Assembly: GCF_003387155.1 (NCBI RefSeq)
Contig: NZ_QUMT01000003.1
Coordinates: 434,001 to 498,000, forward strand
Source: Roseateles depolymerans
GTDB taxonomy: Bacteria > Pseudomonadota > Gammaproteobacteria > Burkholderiales > Burkholderiaceae_C
DNA length: 64,000 nucleotides
Reading direction: 5' to 3'
Part shown: piece after piece, positions 57,040 to 64,000 of the stretch
Numbering within the stretch: the stretch's first letter is position 1
How the letters are laid out: each line of letters starts with the position of its first letter
The notes under the pieces: model-generated
The model's input: the letters and a program-made list of their open reading frames with translations, nothing else
Databases searched by the model: none
What the model was told of the DNA's origin: nothing
Translations under genes and position numbers: made by a program

Positions 57040-58713
57040 TCACTTGCAGACGTTGGCGTCCACCGCCGATCCGTCCCACAGGCGCTTGAGGTTGTTGTAC
57101 TTGTCCTGCGACACCGACTGCCAGTCGTCTTGCAGGATGCCGCCGGTATCGCCCGAATTCGGGTTCCAGGACCAGTAGAAGAAGTTGCGCACGCCCTTGC
57201 ACTTGAGCCAATCGACGAACTTCACCTGCCACTGACGGTCCTTGTCGGTGAAGCGGCCGCCGAATTCACCCAGCACCACCGCGTTCTGGCCCATGAAGCG
57301 ACCCAGCTGGTTCTGCCAGATGGCCGGCAGGTTGTTGGGGAAACCGGTGCCGTCATTGAAATACGGCTGGTTGCTCACCGACGGACCGTAGATGTGCGGC
57401 GACAGCACCAGCTTGTTGCGCGGGATCTTGGTGCTGTCGATGGGATAGCAGCTGAAGGGCTCGATATTGCCGCCCCACCAGTGCGCATCGGGGTTCTCGC
57501 AGCGGCCGCTGTTGTCGGAGACACCTTCCACGAAGACCAACACGCGGCTGTTGCTGGCCAGCACCGCGCTGCCGGCCTTCTCTGCGGCCAGCTTCCAGTC
57601 ATTGTTGATGTCACCGGTGCCCCACAGCGCGCCACTGCCGCCAATGCTGTGCGGCTCATTCTTCAGGTCAATGGCAAAGACATTGGGGACATTCTTGTAG
57701 CGGTCCGCCACGAACTGCAGGTCGGCCACCCACTGGTCCAGGGAATAGCCGGGAATCTGCGGTGTCATGGAGATGGCATTGCAGTCCGGACGGTGATGGT
57801 CCAGCAGCACATAAAAGCCCTGCGTGGCGAATTCGGCCACCACGCGGTCCATCACCTGCAGCGGCGTCTTGTTGGCCAGGTCCGGATTGACGCTGGTGTT
57901 CAGCGCGCCGCTGGGGCGGCCGGTGGACCGGAGGGTCGTGGGGCAGAAAGGCAGGCGCACGGCGTTAAAGCCCAGCGTCTTCATCTGCGTGATCATGTCC
58001 TTGTAATTGCGCTGCCACAGGCCGTGGGCGACCAGGTCCGGCGTCTCGAAGCCGAACCAGTTCACGCCGCGCAGGGAGACCGTGGCGCCCTTGGCGTCGA
58101 GGATGCGCCCGTCATTGGAGACGGTGAAGGGCAAGGCGAACTGACCGGTGGCGGGGACGGAGAGGTCGCCGCCGGGGGCAGGCGCAGGCGCGGGGGATGG
58201 GGCCGGCGCAGGGGATGGTGCGGGCGCTGGGGATGGCGCTGGGGATGGCGCGGGCGCCGGGGTGGGCGCAGGCGCAGGCGCCGGCGAAGGTGCCGGTGCG
58301 GGCGAAGGTGCTGGAGCAGGCGAAGGCGCTGGCGACGGTGCACCCGCTTCGCTGATCCGGAAGCTGGCATTGGCCGGCGCCGTGCCCGTGCCACAGAAGC
58401 CCACTTCAAAGCTCTGTCCTGCAGCCGCCGGAGAATTCCAGCTCACGCCCTTGACCGAATAGCTGGTGCCACTGCGGGTGAACTGGCCATTCCAGCTGTT
58501 GTTGATCTGGCCATTGGGAAGCTCGAATTGCAGGGTCCATGCGCCACTGACACTCGAGCCGGGATTGCGCACCGTCACGTGGGAGCAAAAGCCGCCGGAC
58601 CAGACGTCCTGGGCCACACTGACCGTCAAGGCCGCGTGCGCCGGTGCCATGGCACCAAAGGCCAGAGCGACCAGACTGCTGCGGAGCAGGAAACGACGGG
58701 GAAGAGCGCGCAT
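57040..58713 (-). CDS. GH5 endoglucanase with N-terminal CBM2
   Basis: 557 residues. Sec signal (LVALAFGAMAPAHA, 1-27), CBM2 (28-123; WSGGFCSHVTVRNPG, WTLQFELPNGQ, FEVGFCGTG, with the two Cys that close its disulfide), a 59-residue Pro-Ala-Ser linker (124-182), then a GH5 catalytic domain (183-557). The acid/base Glu is in [10 protein letters not shown] and the nucleophile Glu in [10 protein letters not shown]. It cleaves beta-1,4-glucan outside the cell; the CBM binds crystalline cellulose. It has a close paralogue at 59326. Confidence 0.95.
   Translation of the reverse strand: MRALPRRFLLRSSLVALAFGAMAPAHAALTVSVAQDVWSGGFCSHVTVRNPGSSVSGAWTLQFELPNGQINNSWNGQFTRSGTSYSVKGVSWNSPAAAGQSFEVGFCGTGTAPANASFRISEAGAPSPAPSPAPAPSPAPAPSPAPAPAPTPAPAPSPAPSPAPAPSPAPAPSPAPAPAPGGDLSVPATGQFALPFTVSNDGRILDAKGATVSLRGVNWFGFETPDLVAHGLWQRNYKDMITQMKTLGFNAVRLPFCPTTLRSTGRPSGALNTSVNPDLANKTPLQVMDRVVAEFATQGFYVLLDHHRPDCNAISMTPQIPGYSLDQWVADLQFVADRYKNVPNVFAIDLKNEPHSIGGSGALWGTGDINNDWKLAAEKAGSAVLASNSRVLVFVEGVSDNSGRCENPDAHWWGGNIEPFSCYPIDSTKIPRNKLVLSPHIYGPSVSNQPYFNDGTGFPNNLPAIWQNQLGRFMGQNAVVLGEFGGRFTDKDRQWQVKFVDWLKCKGVRNFFYWSWNPNSGDTGGILQDDWQSVSQDKYNNLKRLWDGSAVDANVCK
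57071..58167 (-). repeat. Long direct repeat, copy 1 (GH5 catalytic domain)
   Basis: This 1097-base segment aligns without gaps to 59357-60453 (offset 2286). About 31 residue differences over ~370 aligned residues of the encoded domains, counted by eye. Both copies have the same orientation, so recombination between them could delete the VOC gene. Confidence 0.9.
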
Positions 58714-58857
58714 GATGACGAGGCCTCATTGACTGGAAGAGCAGTCAGTGTGCTCAAGCACCGGTTAATGCCGCGCAATAAATGGTAAGAGAACTTTGGC
58801 CGCAGGATGAACAGCTGGAGTAAGCTGCTGTCGCCGGTTGCAATGAATGGAGCGGTC

Positions 58858-59280
58858 ATGTTCTCTCACGTCTTCGTCGGCGTCACCGATTTCGCGCGAG
58901 CCAAGGCGTTCTACGATCCCCTGATGGGGCTGATCGGCGCGCGTCAGCGCTTCTCGGACCTGAGTCGTCCGTGGGCGGGCTGGGAGTCTTCCCCGGGGCT
59001 GCGGCCGCTGTTCATCATCGGCAGCCCGATCAATGGCGAGCCGGCCACGGCGGGCAACGGCGCCATGGTGGCCTTCCAGGTGCCCACCCGCGATCAGGTG
59101 GATGCCGCGTATGCGCTGGCCCTGGGCAGCGGCGGGCGCGATGAAGGCGCCCCCGGACTGCGCCCCGAATACCACGCCCACTACTATGGCGCCTATTTCA
59201 GGGACCTGGACGGCAACAAGCTCTGCGTGGTGTGCCACGCGCCGGAGGCGGACGGCTGTGGTGCGTTGCTGCAGGGGTGA
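58858..59280 (+). CDS. Glyoxalase/VOC-family protein
   Basis: 140 residues from the ATG at 58858, with GGAG six bases upstream. VOC fold: FSHVFVGVTDFARAKAFYDP at the N-terminus, then AMVAFQVPTRDQVDAAYALA, and the end HAHYYGAYFRDLDGNKLCVV. Candidate metal ligands are His4 and the His in YHAHY. Members include dioxygenases, lyases and resistance proteins; the substrate is unknown. It sits between two cellulase genes on the other strand, which suggests it was present before or trapped by the duplication. Confidence 0.9.
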   Translation: MFSHVFVGVTDFARAKAFYDPLMGLIGARQRFSDLSRPWAGWESSPGLRPLFIIGSPINGEPATAGNGAMVAFQVPTRDQVDAAYALALGSGGRDEGAPGLRPEYHAHYYGAYFRDLDGNKLCVVCHAPEADGCGALLQG

Positions 59281-59325
59281 ACCGCAGCCCCGCAGGCCCG
59301 GCTCACCCTTTACCGTCCACTGCGA

Positions 59326-60825
59326 TCACTGGCAGACGCTGCTGTCGGTCGCCGAGCCGTCCCACAGACGCTTGAGGTTGTTGTACTTGTCCTGAGAGAC
59401 CGTCTGCCAGTCGTCCTGCAGGATACCGCCGGTGTCCCCTGAGTTCGGATTCCAGGACCAGTAGAAGAAGTTGCGCACGCCCTTGCACTTGAGCCAATCG
59501 ACGAACTTCACCTGCCATTGGCGGTCCTTGTCGGCAAACTTGCCACCGAATTCGCCCAGCACCACCGCATACTGGCCCATGAAACGGCCCAGCTGGTTCT
59601 GCCAGATGGCCGGCATGTTGTTCGGGAATGCCGTGCCGTCATTGAAATACGGCTGATTGCTCACGGACGGACCGTAGATATGCGGCGACAGCACCAGCTT
59701 GTTGCGCGGGATCTTGGTGCTGTCGATGGGGTAGCAGCTCACCGGCTCGATATTGCCGCCCCACCAGTGGGCATCGGGGTTCTCGCAGCGGCCGCCGTTG
59801 TCGGAGACGCCTTCGACAAACACCAGCAGCCGGCTGTTGGTGGCCAGCACCGCGCTGCCGGCCTTCTCGGCCGCCAGCTTCCAGTCGTTGTTGATGTCAC
59901 CCGTGCCCCACAGCGCGCCACTGCCGCCAATGCTGTGCGGCTCATTCTTCAGGTCAATGGCAAAGACATTGGGCACATTCTTGTAGCGGTCCGCCACGAA
60001 TTGCAGATCGGCCACCCATTGGTCGAGTGAATAGCCGCTGATCTGCGGCGTGGTGGAAATCGCATTGCAGTCCGGCCGGTGGTGGTCCAGCAGCACGTAG
60101 AAGCCATTGGTGGCCAGTTCGGCAACGATGCGGTCCAGCACCTGCAGCGGCGTCTTGTTGGCCAGGTCGGGATTGAGGCTGGTGTTGAGCGCACCGCTGG
60201 GACGCCCGGTAGAGCGGACCGTCGTGGGGCAGAAAGGCAGACGCACGGCATTAAAGCCCAGCGACTTCATCTGCGTGATCATGTCTTTGTAATTGCGCGT
60301 CCACAGGCCGTGCACCACGAGGTCCGGGGTTTCGGCGCCAAACCAGTTGACGCCGCGCAGAGAGACCACCGCGCCCTGGGCATCCAGGATGCGGCCGTCC
60401 GTCGCCACGGTGAAGGGCAAGGCGAAGGCGCCGGTCGCGGGGACGGAGAGGTCACCGGCCGGTGCGGGCGAGGGCGCGGGGGACGGTGCGGGCGAAGGGG
60501 CAGGCGTCGGCGCGGGGGCTGGTGCCGGTGAAGGAGCAGGCGTCGGGGCGGGGCCAGGCGCCGGGGCCGGTGAGGGCGCAGGTGACGGCGAGGGCGACGG
60601 AGAAGGTGATGGCGATGGCGATGGCGCCGGTGCAGGAGCCGGCGACGGGCTCGGGCTCGGGCTAGGACTGGCTCCCGGCCCCGGTGCGGGCGCCGCGGAC
60701 GGCGGCGGTGCACTCGGAGTGGCGGTCCCCCCATCCTTGTCCGCTCCGCCGCCGCATGCGGTCATGGACGCGGCCGCCAGCAGGGCGGCAAGGCTGGACG
60801 TCAGCGGCGGACGAGGGCATTTCAT
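59326..60825 (-). CDS. GH5 endoglucanase, predicted lipoprotein
   Basis: 499 residues. The N-terminus ends in a lipobox-like ASMTAC (Cys24), followed by a Gly/Asp stretch and a ~95-residue Pro-Ala-Ser linker, then a GH5 domain (about 125-499) nearly identical to that of the neighbouring cellulase. Both catalytic Glu motifs are kept ([19 protein letters not shown]). No CBM. The predicted lipid anchor would hold this enzyme on the cell surface or in the periplasm, in contrast to the secreted copy. A LacI-type operator-like dyad lies upstream. Confidence 0.94.
   Translation of the reverse strand: MKCPRPPLTSSLAALLAAASMTACGGGADKDGGTATPSAPPPSAAPAPGPGASPSPSPSPSPAPAPAPSPSPSPSPSPSPSPAPSPAPAPGPAPTPAPSPAPAPAPTPAPSPAPSPAPSPAPAGDLSVPATGAFALPFTVATDGRILDAQGAVVSLRGVNWFGAETPDLVVHGLWTRNYKDMITQMKSLGFNAVRLPFCPTTVRSTGRPSGALNTSLNPDLANKTPLQVLDRIVAELATNGFYVLLDHHRPDCNAISTTPQISGYSLDQWVADLQFVADRYKNVPNVFAIDLKNEPHSIGGSGALWGTGDINNDWKLAAEKAGSAVLATNSRLLVFVEGVSDNGGRCENPDAHWWGGNIEPVSCYPIDSTKIPRNKLVLSPHIYGPSVSNQPYFNDGTAFPNNMPAIWQNQLGRFMGQYAVVLGEFGGKFADKDRQWQVKFVDWLKCKGVRNFFYWSWNPNSGDTGGILQDDWQTVSQDKYNNLKRLWDGSATDSSVCQ
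59357..60453 (-). repeat. Long direct repeat, copy 2 (GH5 catalytic domain)
   Basis: Gapless partner of 57071-58167. The similarity ends sharply at the linker on one side and near the stop codon on the other, so only the catalytic module is shared. Confidence 0.9.
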
Positions 60826-61180
60826 GGCAGGGATCGCAATCTCAGGAGAGCCGGGAATGGCAGGAATGAGCCCGCAATCGTCCCTGAAAGCGCTTTACCA
60901 CTTCGTCACATTGTGTCCCTGCAAAGGCTTGTTTCGTCTCCATTGGTAAGCAATGCCACATCCGCCATGCATTGCTCAAAGCCCCGCGCCATTGCATGAC
61001 AGCGAAACGACGCCGACGTAACCAACCCGTTTCATGGGACAGCCACCCCGCACTGCGGCGCCCACCGCACGTTGACACACGCCATTCACCCGACTGTCAA
61101 ACGCGCTCCTGAAGATGCGGCGTCACCGCGCGGTTGGTCTGGCCAATCGCTCCACGCACCGATCTTCAGGAGTTGCTTCC
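60826..61180. other. Divergent intergenic region, cellulase 2 / PEP-CTERM gene
   Basis: About 355 bases, less GC-rich around 60885-60970. It contains the AAAGCGCTTT dyad listed separately and AGGAG of the PEP-CTERM gene at its right edge. Promoters of both genes probably lie here. I see no gene in it. Confidence 0.55.
60885..60898. promoter_or_regulatory. LacI-type operator-like dyad upstream of cellulase 2
   Basis: TGAAAGCGCTTTAC contains a perfect ten-base palindrome (AAAGCGCTTT at 60887-60896), about 60 bases upstream of the cellulase 2 start. It resembles the CG-centred operators of sugar-responsive LacI-family regulators and the cre-like sites. No equivalent was found upstream of cellulase 1. 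Confidence 0.5.
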
Positions 61181-61753
61181 ATGCGTTGTCCCCTCCCCTT
61201 GCTGGCCCTGCCGCTGGCGCTGGCCCTTTTCACTGCGTCCGCGTCCGTGTCTGCCACCGTGCTGAGCTTCGATGACCTGGGCACGGACGGATATGTGCCG
61301 CTGAATTACGGCGGCCTGGATTGGTCCGGCAGCAGCTGGTTCCAGTACGCCGGTGAACAGGCGCCCTTTGCTGCGCATTCCGGCGACCGTCGCGCCACCC
61401 TGGGCTGGGACGGCAGTGCCGATTCCAGCGCCATTCGCTTCACCACCGCCAGCAGCTTCACCGGCGCCTGGTTCGCCGGGTATGACGGCGTGTCGGTCAG
61501 CATCGATCTCTACAGCGGCAACACGCGGGTGGCCAGCACGGCCACGCTGAACCTGAGCGATTCCCCGGTGTTCCTGGCCTCGAACTATGCCGGGCTGGTC
61601 GACCGCATCGTCTTCCGCAGCAACGACCCCGCCAACTTCGTGATGGACGACCTCACCTTTGCGTCGGCCGTTCCGGAACCCGGCAAGGCCGCCCTCACCC
61701 TGGCCGGCCTCGGCCTGGTGGCCTTTGTCGCCCGCCGCCGTCGTCCCGTCTGA
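61181..61753 (+). CDS. PEP-CTERM sorting-signal protein
   Basis: 190 residues from the ATG at 61181 with AGGAG eight bases upstream. Sec signal (LPLLALPLALALFTASASVS), a beta-rich extracellular domain starting TVLSFDDLGTDGYVPLNYGG, and a complete PEP-CTERM tail: VPEPGKAALTL, hydrophobic helix (AGLGLVAFVA), then RRRRPV. The tail directs export and processing by exosortase/XrtA, encoded elsewhere. Such proteins are found in exopolysaccharide-making environmental bacteria. It is 16 bases upstream of the phospholipase C gene, in one operon. Confidence 0.93.
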   Translation: MRCPLPLLALPLALALFTASASVSATVLSFDDLGTDGYVPLNYGGLDWSGSSWFQYAGEQAPFAAHSGDRRATLGWDGSADSSAIRFTTASSFTGAWFAGYDGVSVSIDLYSGNTRVASTATLNLSDSPVFLASNYAGLVDRIVFRSNDPANFVMDDLTFASAVPEPGKAALTLAGLGLVAFVARRRRPV

Positions 61754-61769
61754 CCGCCAGGAGCCCCTC

Positions 61770-64000
61770 ATGAGCCACAGCCACGACTCCCACGACAACG
61801 CCGCCACGCCCGCCCAGGACAGCCCCACCGACCGTCGCCGCTTCCTGCGCGCCATGGCCGGCACGGCCGGCGCCACGGCCGCACTGGCCAGCTTCCCGCC
61901 GGCCATTGCCCGTGCCTTGTCGATTCCCGCCGCGCGCCGCACCGGCACGATCCAGGACGTCGAGCACATCGTCATCCTGACGCAGGAAAACCGCTCCTTC
62001 GACCATTACTTCGGCACGCTCAACGGCGTGCGCGGCTTTGCCGATCCGTTCCCGATTCCGGTGGCGGACCAAGCCGCCGCCGGCATCGTCGGCAAGACGG
62101 TGTGGACACAGCCCACGGTGGCAGGCACGGCGGTGCCGGCCATTGCGCCCTTCCATCTCAACACCACGCAGAACTTCTCGGTGATGCGGGTCAGCGGCAC
62201 GCCGCACTCCTGGTCCGATGCCCAGGCCGCCTGGGACCAGGGCCGCATGAATGCCTGGCCGCGCGCCAAGCAGAACCATTCGATGGGCCACTACGCGTCC
62301 ACCGACCTGCCCTTCCAGTACGCGCTGGCCAATGCCTTCACCCTGTGCGACGCCTACCACTGCGCCACCCAGACCGGCACCAACACCAACCGCCTGTTCC
62401 TCTGGTCTGGCACCAACGACCCGCTGCGCCGGGGCAATGGCCCGTCCACCGACAACAGCCATGACTGGTTCAACGAGAACCCGGCGGACGACTACACCTG
62501 GACCACCTATCCGGAGCGTCTGCAGGCCGCCGGCATTCGCTGGCAGGTCTACCAGAACATGAACGACAACTTCACCGACAACCCGCTGGCCGGCTTCAAG
62601 GCCTATCGGGATGGCTGGTATCAGCGGCCCGGGTATTCGCAGGCGCTGAAGGACCGCGGCATCTCCACCCGCGACCTGGACCTGCTGCGCGACGACGTGC
62701 TGAACAACCGGCTGCCGCAGGTGTCCTGGATCGTGGCCACGGCGGAAGGCTCGGAGCATCCGGGCCCTTCCAGCCCCGCCCAGGGCGCGGACTACACCGC
62801 CAAGGTGCTGGAGGCGCTCACCGCCAATCCGGAGGTCTGGAGCAAGACCGTCCTGTTCATCAACTTCGACGAGAACGACGGCTTCTTCGACCACATGCCG
62901 CCGCCCGCCGCGCCGTCCTATGTCACCTGGGAGGCCGACAAGAGCCGCGCCGTGCTGGCCGGCGCTTCCACCGTGGACACGACCGGTGAATATCACGAGA
63001 TCCTGAACGGCTCGTCCCCGACCTACCTGCACCGCCCCTACGGCATGGGCCCGCGCGTGCCGATGTATGTGGTGTCTCCGTGGAGCAAGGGCGGCTGGGT
63101 GAATTCGCAGGTGGCGGACCACACCTCGGTGCTGCGTTTCGTGGAAGCCCGCTTCGGGGTGATGGAACCCAACATCAGCGCCTGGCGCCGTGCCGTGGCT
63201 GGAGACCTGACCTCCTGCTTCAACTTCGCCGACCCGGAGGACAGCGAGTTCTTCTCGCGCCTGCCCAGCACCATTGCCCTGGCCAACCGGGCGCGCGCCC
63301 TGCCCGGCACCACCACCCCGGTGGTTCCCGGCAGCGTGGCAGCGCCGCGCCAGACCGCGGGCGTGCGGCCCGCTCGTCCGCTGCCCTATGACCTGCAGGC
63401 CAGCGCCCGCATCACGCCGGCCAGCGTGCTCGGGGCCAGCACCGTGTCGATCAGCTTTGAGAACACCGGCCGCGCGGCCGCCGTGTTCCACGTCTACGAC
63501 CGGCTGCGCCTGGCCGAGCTGCCGCGCCGCTACACGGTGGAGGCCGGCAAGCAACTCACCGGCAGCTTCACGCCCGCAGCCAGCGGCGCCTACGACCTGT
63601 GGATCATCGGCCCCAATGGCTTCCATCGCCATCTGGCCGGCAATGCCCGCCGCGCCGCAGCCGCCGGCCAGCCCAATCCGGATGTGGTGGCCCGCTCCGA
63701 AGCGGCCACCGGTGAATTGGTGCTCACGCTGACCAACACCGGGCCGGTGGCCGCCAGCTTCACCCTGGTCCACAACAAATACCGGCAGGTGCCCGCGCAG
63801 ACCGTCAATGTGCCGGCCCGCAGCAACAGCGTGCTGCGCATTCCGGTGGCGGCCAGCGCCCACTGGTACGACGTGTCGGTGCGGGTGGGCGGCCAGGCGG
63901 ACTTCCTGCGCCGCTTTGCCGGCCACATCGAAACCGGCCTGCCGTCGGTGTCCGACCCGGCCATGGAAGGCCCGGCGGTGACGGAGCAGTTCCGCGTGGC
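61770..64000 (+). CDS. Tat-exported phospholipase C (phosphocholine-specific type), 3'-truncated by the window
   Basis: At least 743 residues, still open at the window end. AGGAG lies six bases upstream of the ATG. A Tat signal (RRRFLRAMAGTAG...ASFPPAIARA) is followed by the phosphoesterase domain of bacterial PLC/AcpA: EHIVILTQENRSFDHYFGTL with the catalytic Asn/Glu region, KQNHSMGHY, FINFDENDGFFDHMPPPAAP, and RVPMYVVSPWSKGGWVNSQV with DHTSVLRFVEARFG. Two C-terminal beta domains (from about 540; repeated NTG[RP]-type segments) match the DUF756 repeats of this family. It hydrolyses phosphatidylcholine or sphingomyelin outside the inner membrane. Confidence 0.94.
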   Translation, partial: MSHSHDSHDNAATPAQDSPTDRRRFLRAMAGTAGATAALASFPPAIARALSIPAARRTGTIQDVEHIVILTQENRSFDHYFGTLNGVRGFADPFPIPVADQAAAGIVGKTVWTQPTVAGTAVPAIAPFHLNTTQNFSVMRVSGTPHSWSDAQAAWDQGRMNAWPRAKQNHSMGHYASTDLPFQYALANAFTLCDAYHCATQTGTNTNRLFLWSGTNDPLRRGNGPSTDNSHDWFNENPADDYTWTTYPERLQAAGIRWQVYQNMNDNFTDNPLAGFKAYRDGWYQRPGYSQALKDRGISTRDLDLLRDDVLNNRLPQVSWIVATAEGSEHPGPSSPAQGADYTAKVLEALTANPEVWSKTVLFINFDENDGFFDHMPPPAAPSYVTWEADKSRAVLAGASTVDTTGEYHEILNGSSPTYLHRPYGMGPRVPMYVVSPWSKGGWVNSQVADHTSVLRFVEARFGVMEPNISAWRRAVAGDLTSCFNFADPEDSEFFSRLPSTIALANRARALPGTTTPVVPGSVAAPRQTAGVRPARPLPYDLQASARITPASVLGASTVSISFENTGRAAAVFHVYDRLRLAELPRRYTVEAGKQLTGSFTPAASGAYDLWIIGPNGFHRHLAGNARRAAAAGQPNPDVVARSEAATGELVLTLTNTGPVAASFTLVHNKYRQVPAQTVNVPARSNSVLRIPVAASAHWYDVSVRVGGQADFLRRFAGHIETGLPSVSDPAMEGPAVTEQFRV

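Noticed and set aside
57130-58788. A long plus-strand frame opposite cellulase 1, containing Gly/Arg repeats
   Set aside because: The repeats are just the reverse of the Pro-Ala-Ser linker codons. The cellulase reading is unambiguous.
61695-63926. A 743-codon minus-strand frame opposite the phospholipase C
   Set aside because: The plus strand has a ribosome site, Tat signal and the full PLC signature. The minus-strand product is a repetitive shadow.

Overview
The window is high-GC, densely coded DNA from what looks like a free-living betaproteobacterium of the order Burkholderiales, plausibly the Roseateles/Mitsuaria/Rubrivivax neighbourhood. The basis is gene content and composition: TRAP transport under a DctSR-type system, DUF1631, many chemoreceptors, PEP-CTERM export and GH5 cellulases. 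No rRNA, tRNA, CRISPR array, transposase or prophage gene was seen. It reads as ordinary chromosome with some accessory metabolic cassettes.

Layout. 1-6270: the tail of a ketoacyl-ACP synthase, then a two-component system (dctR, dctS) divergent from a C4-dicarboxylate TRAP transporter (dctPQM), which ends in a strong intrinsic terminator. 6401-12662: a secreted unknown, then a formate-linked cassette on the minus strand (OFA-family transporter, FdhF/YdeP-like molybdopterin oxidoreductase, small helical protein, FdhD). 13357-16552: a DUF1275 membrane protein, a Gln-rich secreted protein, an L,D-transpeptidase-like protein, an isochorismatase-like hydrolase and a small unknown. 16867-18462: a metal-efflux cassette made of a CDF transporter with a very long His-Gly/His-Asp tract, a translationally coupled 46-residue membrane protein, a divergent RcnR-type repressor and a recognisable RcnR operator. 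18734-31716: signalling genes (CheB-CheR-PAS-kinase-receiver fusion, GAF-GGDEF cyclase, a chemoreceptor coupled to an orphan 2-oxoglutarate dehydrogenase E1 paralogue) mixed with an acyltransferase, a catalase-like protein and small unknowns.

31921-41095: a LacI regulator divergent from an aldo/keto reductase, a nitronate monooxygenase-like flavoprotein, an orphan amino-acid binding protein, a glutaredoxin, a lipoprotein oligopeptidase B-like S9 peptidase, and an amino-acid binding protein/permease pair without an ATPase. 41118-43590: a chemoreceptor followed by an ODP-type metallo-beta-lactamase-fold di-iron protein, a plausible oxygen or iron chemosensing pair. 44215-48061: DUF1631 next to a SARP/STAND-type ATPase regulator. 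48069-53077: small unknowns, a YjjG-like phosphatase and a GNAT acetyltransferase. 53156-56992: a LacI regulator with an AGE-family sugar isomerase, an orphan binding protein and a second GNAT. 57040-64000: two nearly identical GH5 cellulases (one with CBM2, one a predicted lipoprotein) flanking a VOC protein, then a PEP-CTERM protein followed by a Tat-exported phospholipase C that runs off the window.

Several groups form coherent units: dctSR with dctPQM; OFA/FdhF-like/FdhD for formate or oxalate chemistry; CDF, small protein and repressor for Co/Ni tolerance; LacI with the sugar isomerase. The less expected associations are chemoreceptor with E1o-like enzyme, chemoreceptor with ODP, DUF1631 with the SARP/STAND regulator, and the coupled micropeptide on the CDF gene. 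All functions are read from sequence by eye; none was checked against a database.
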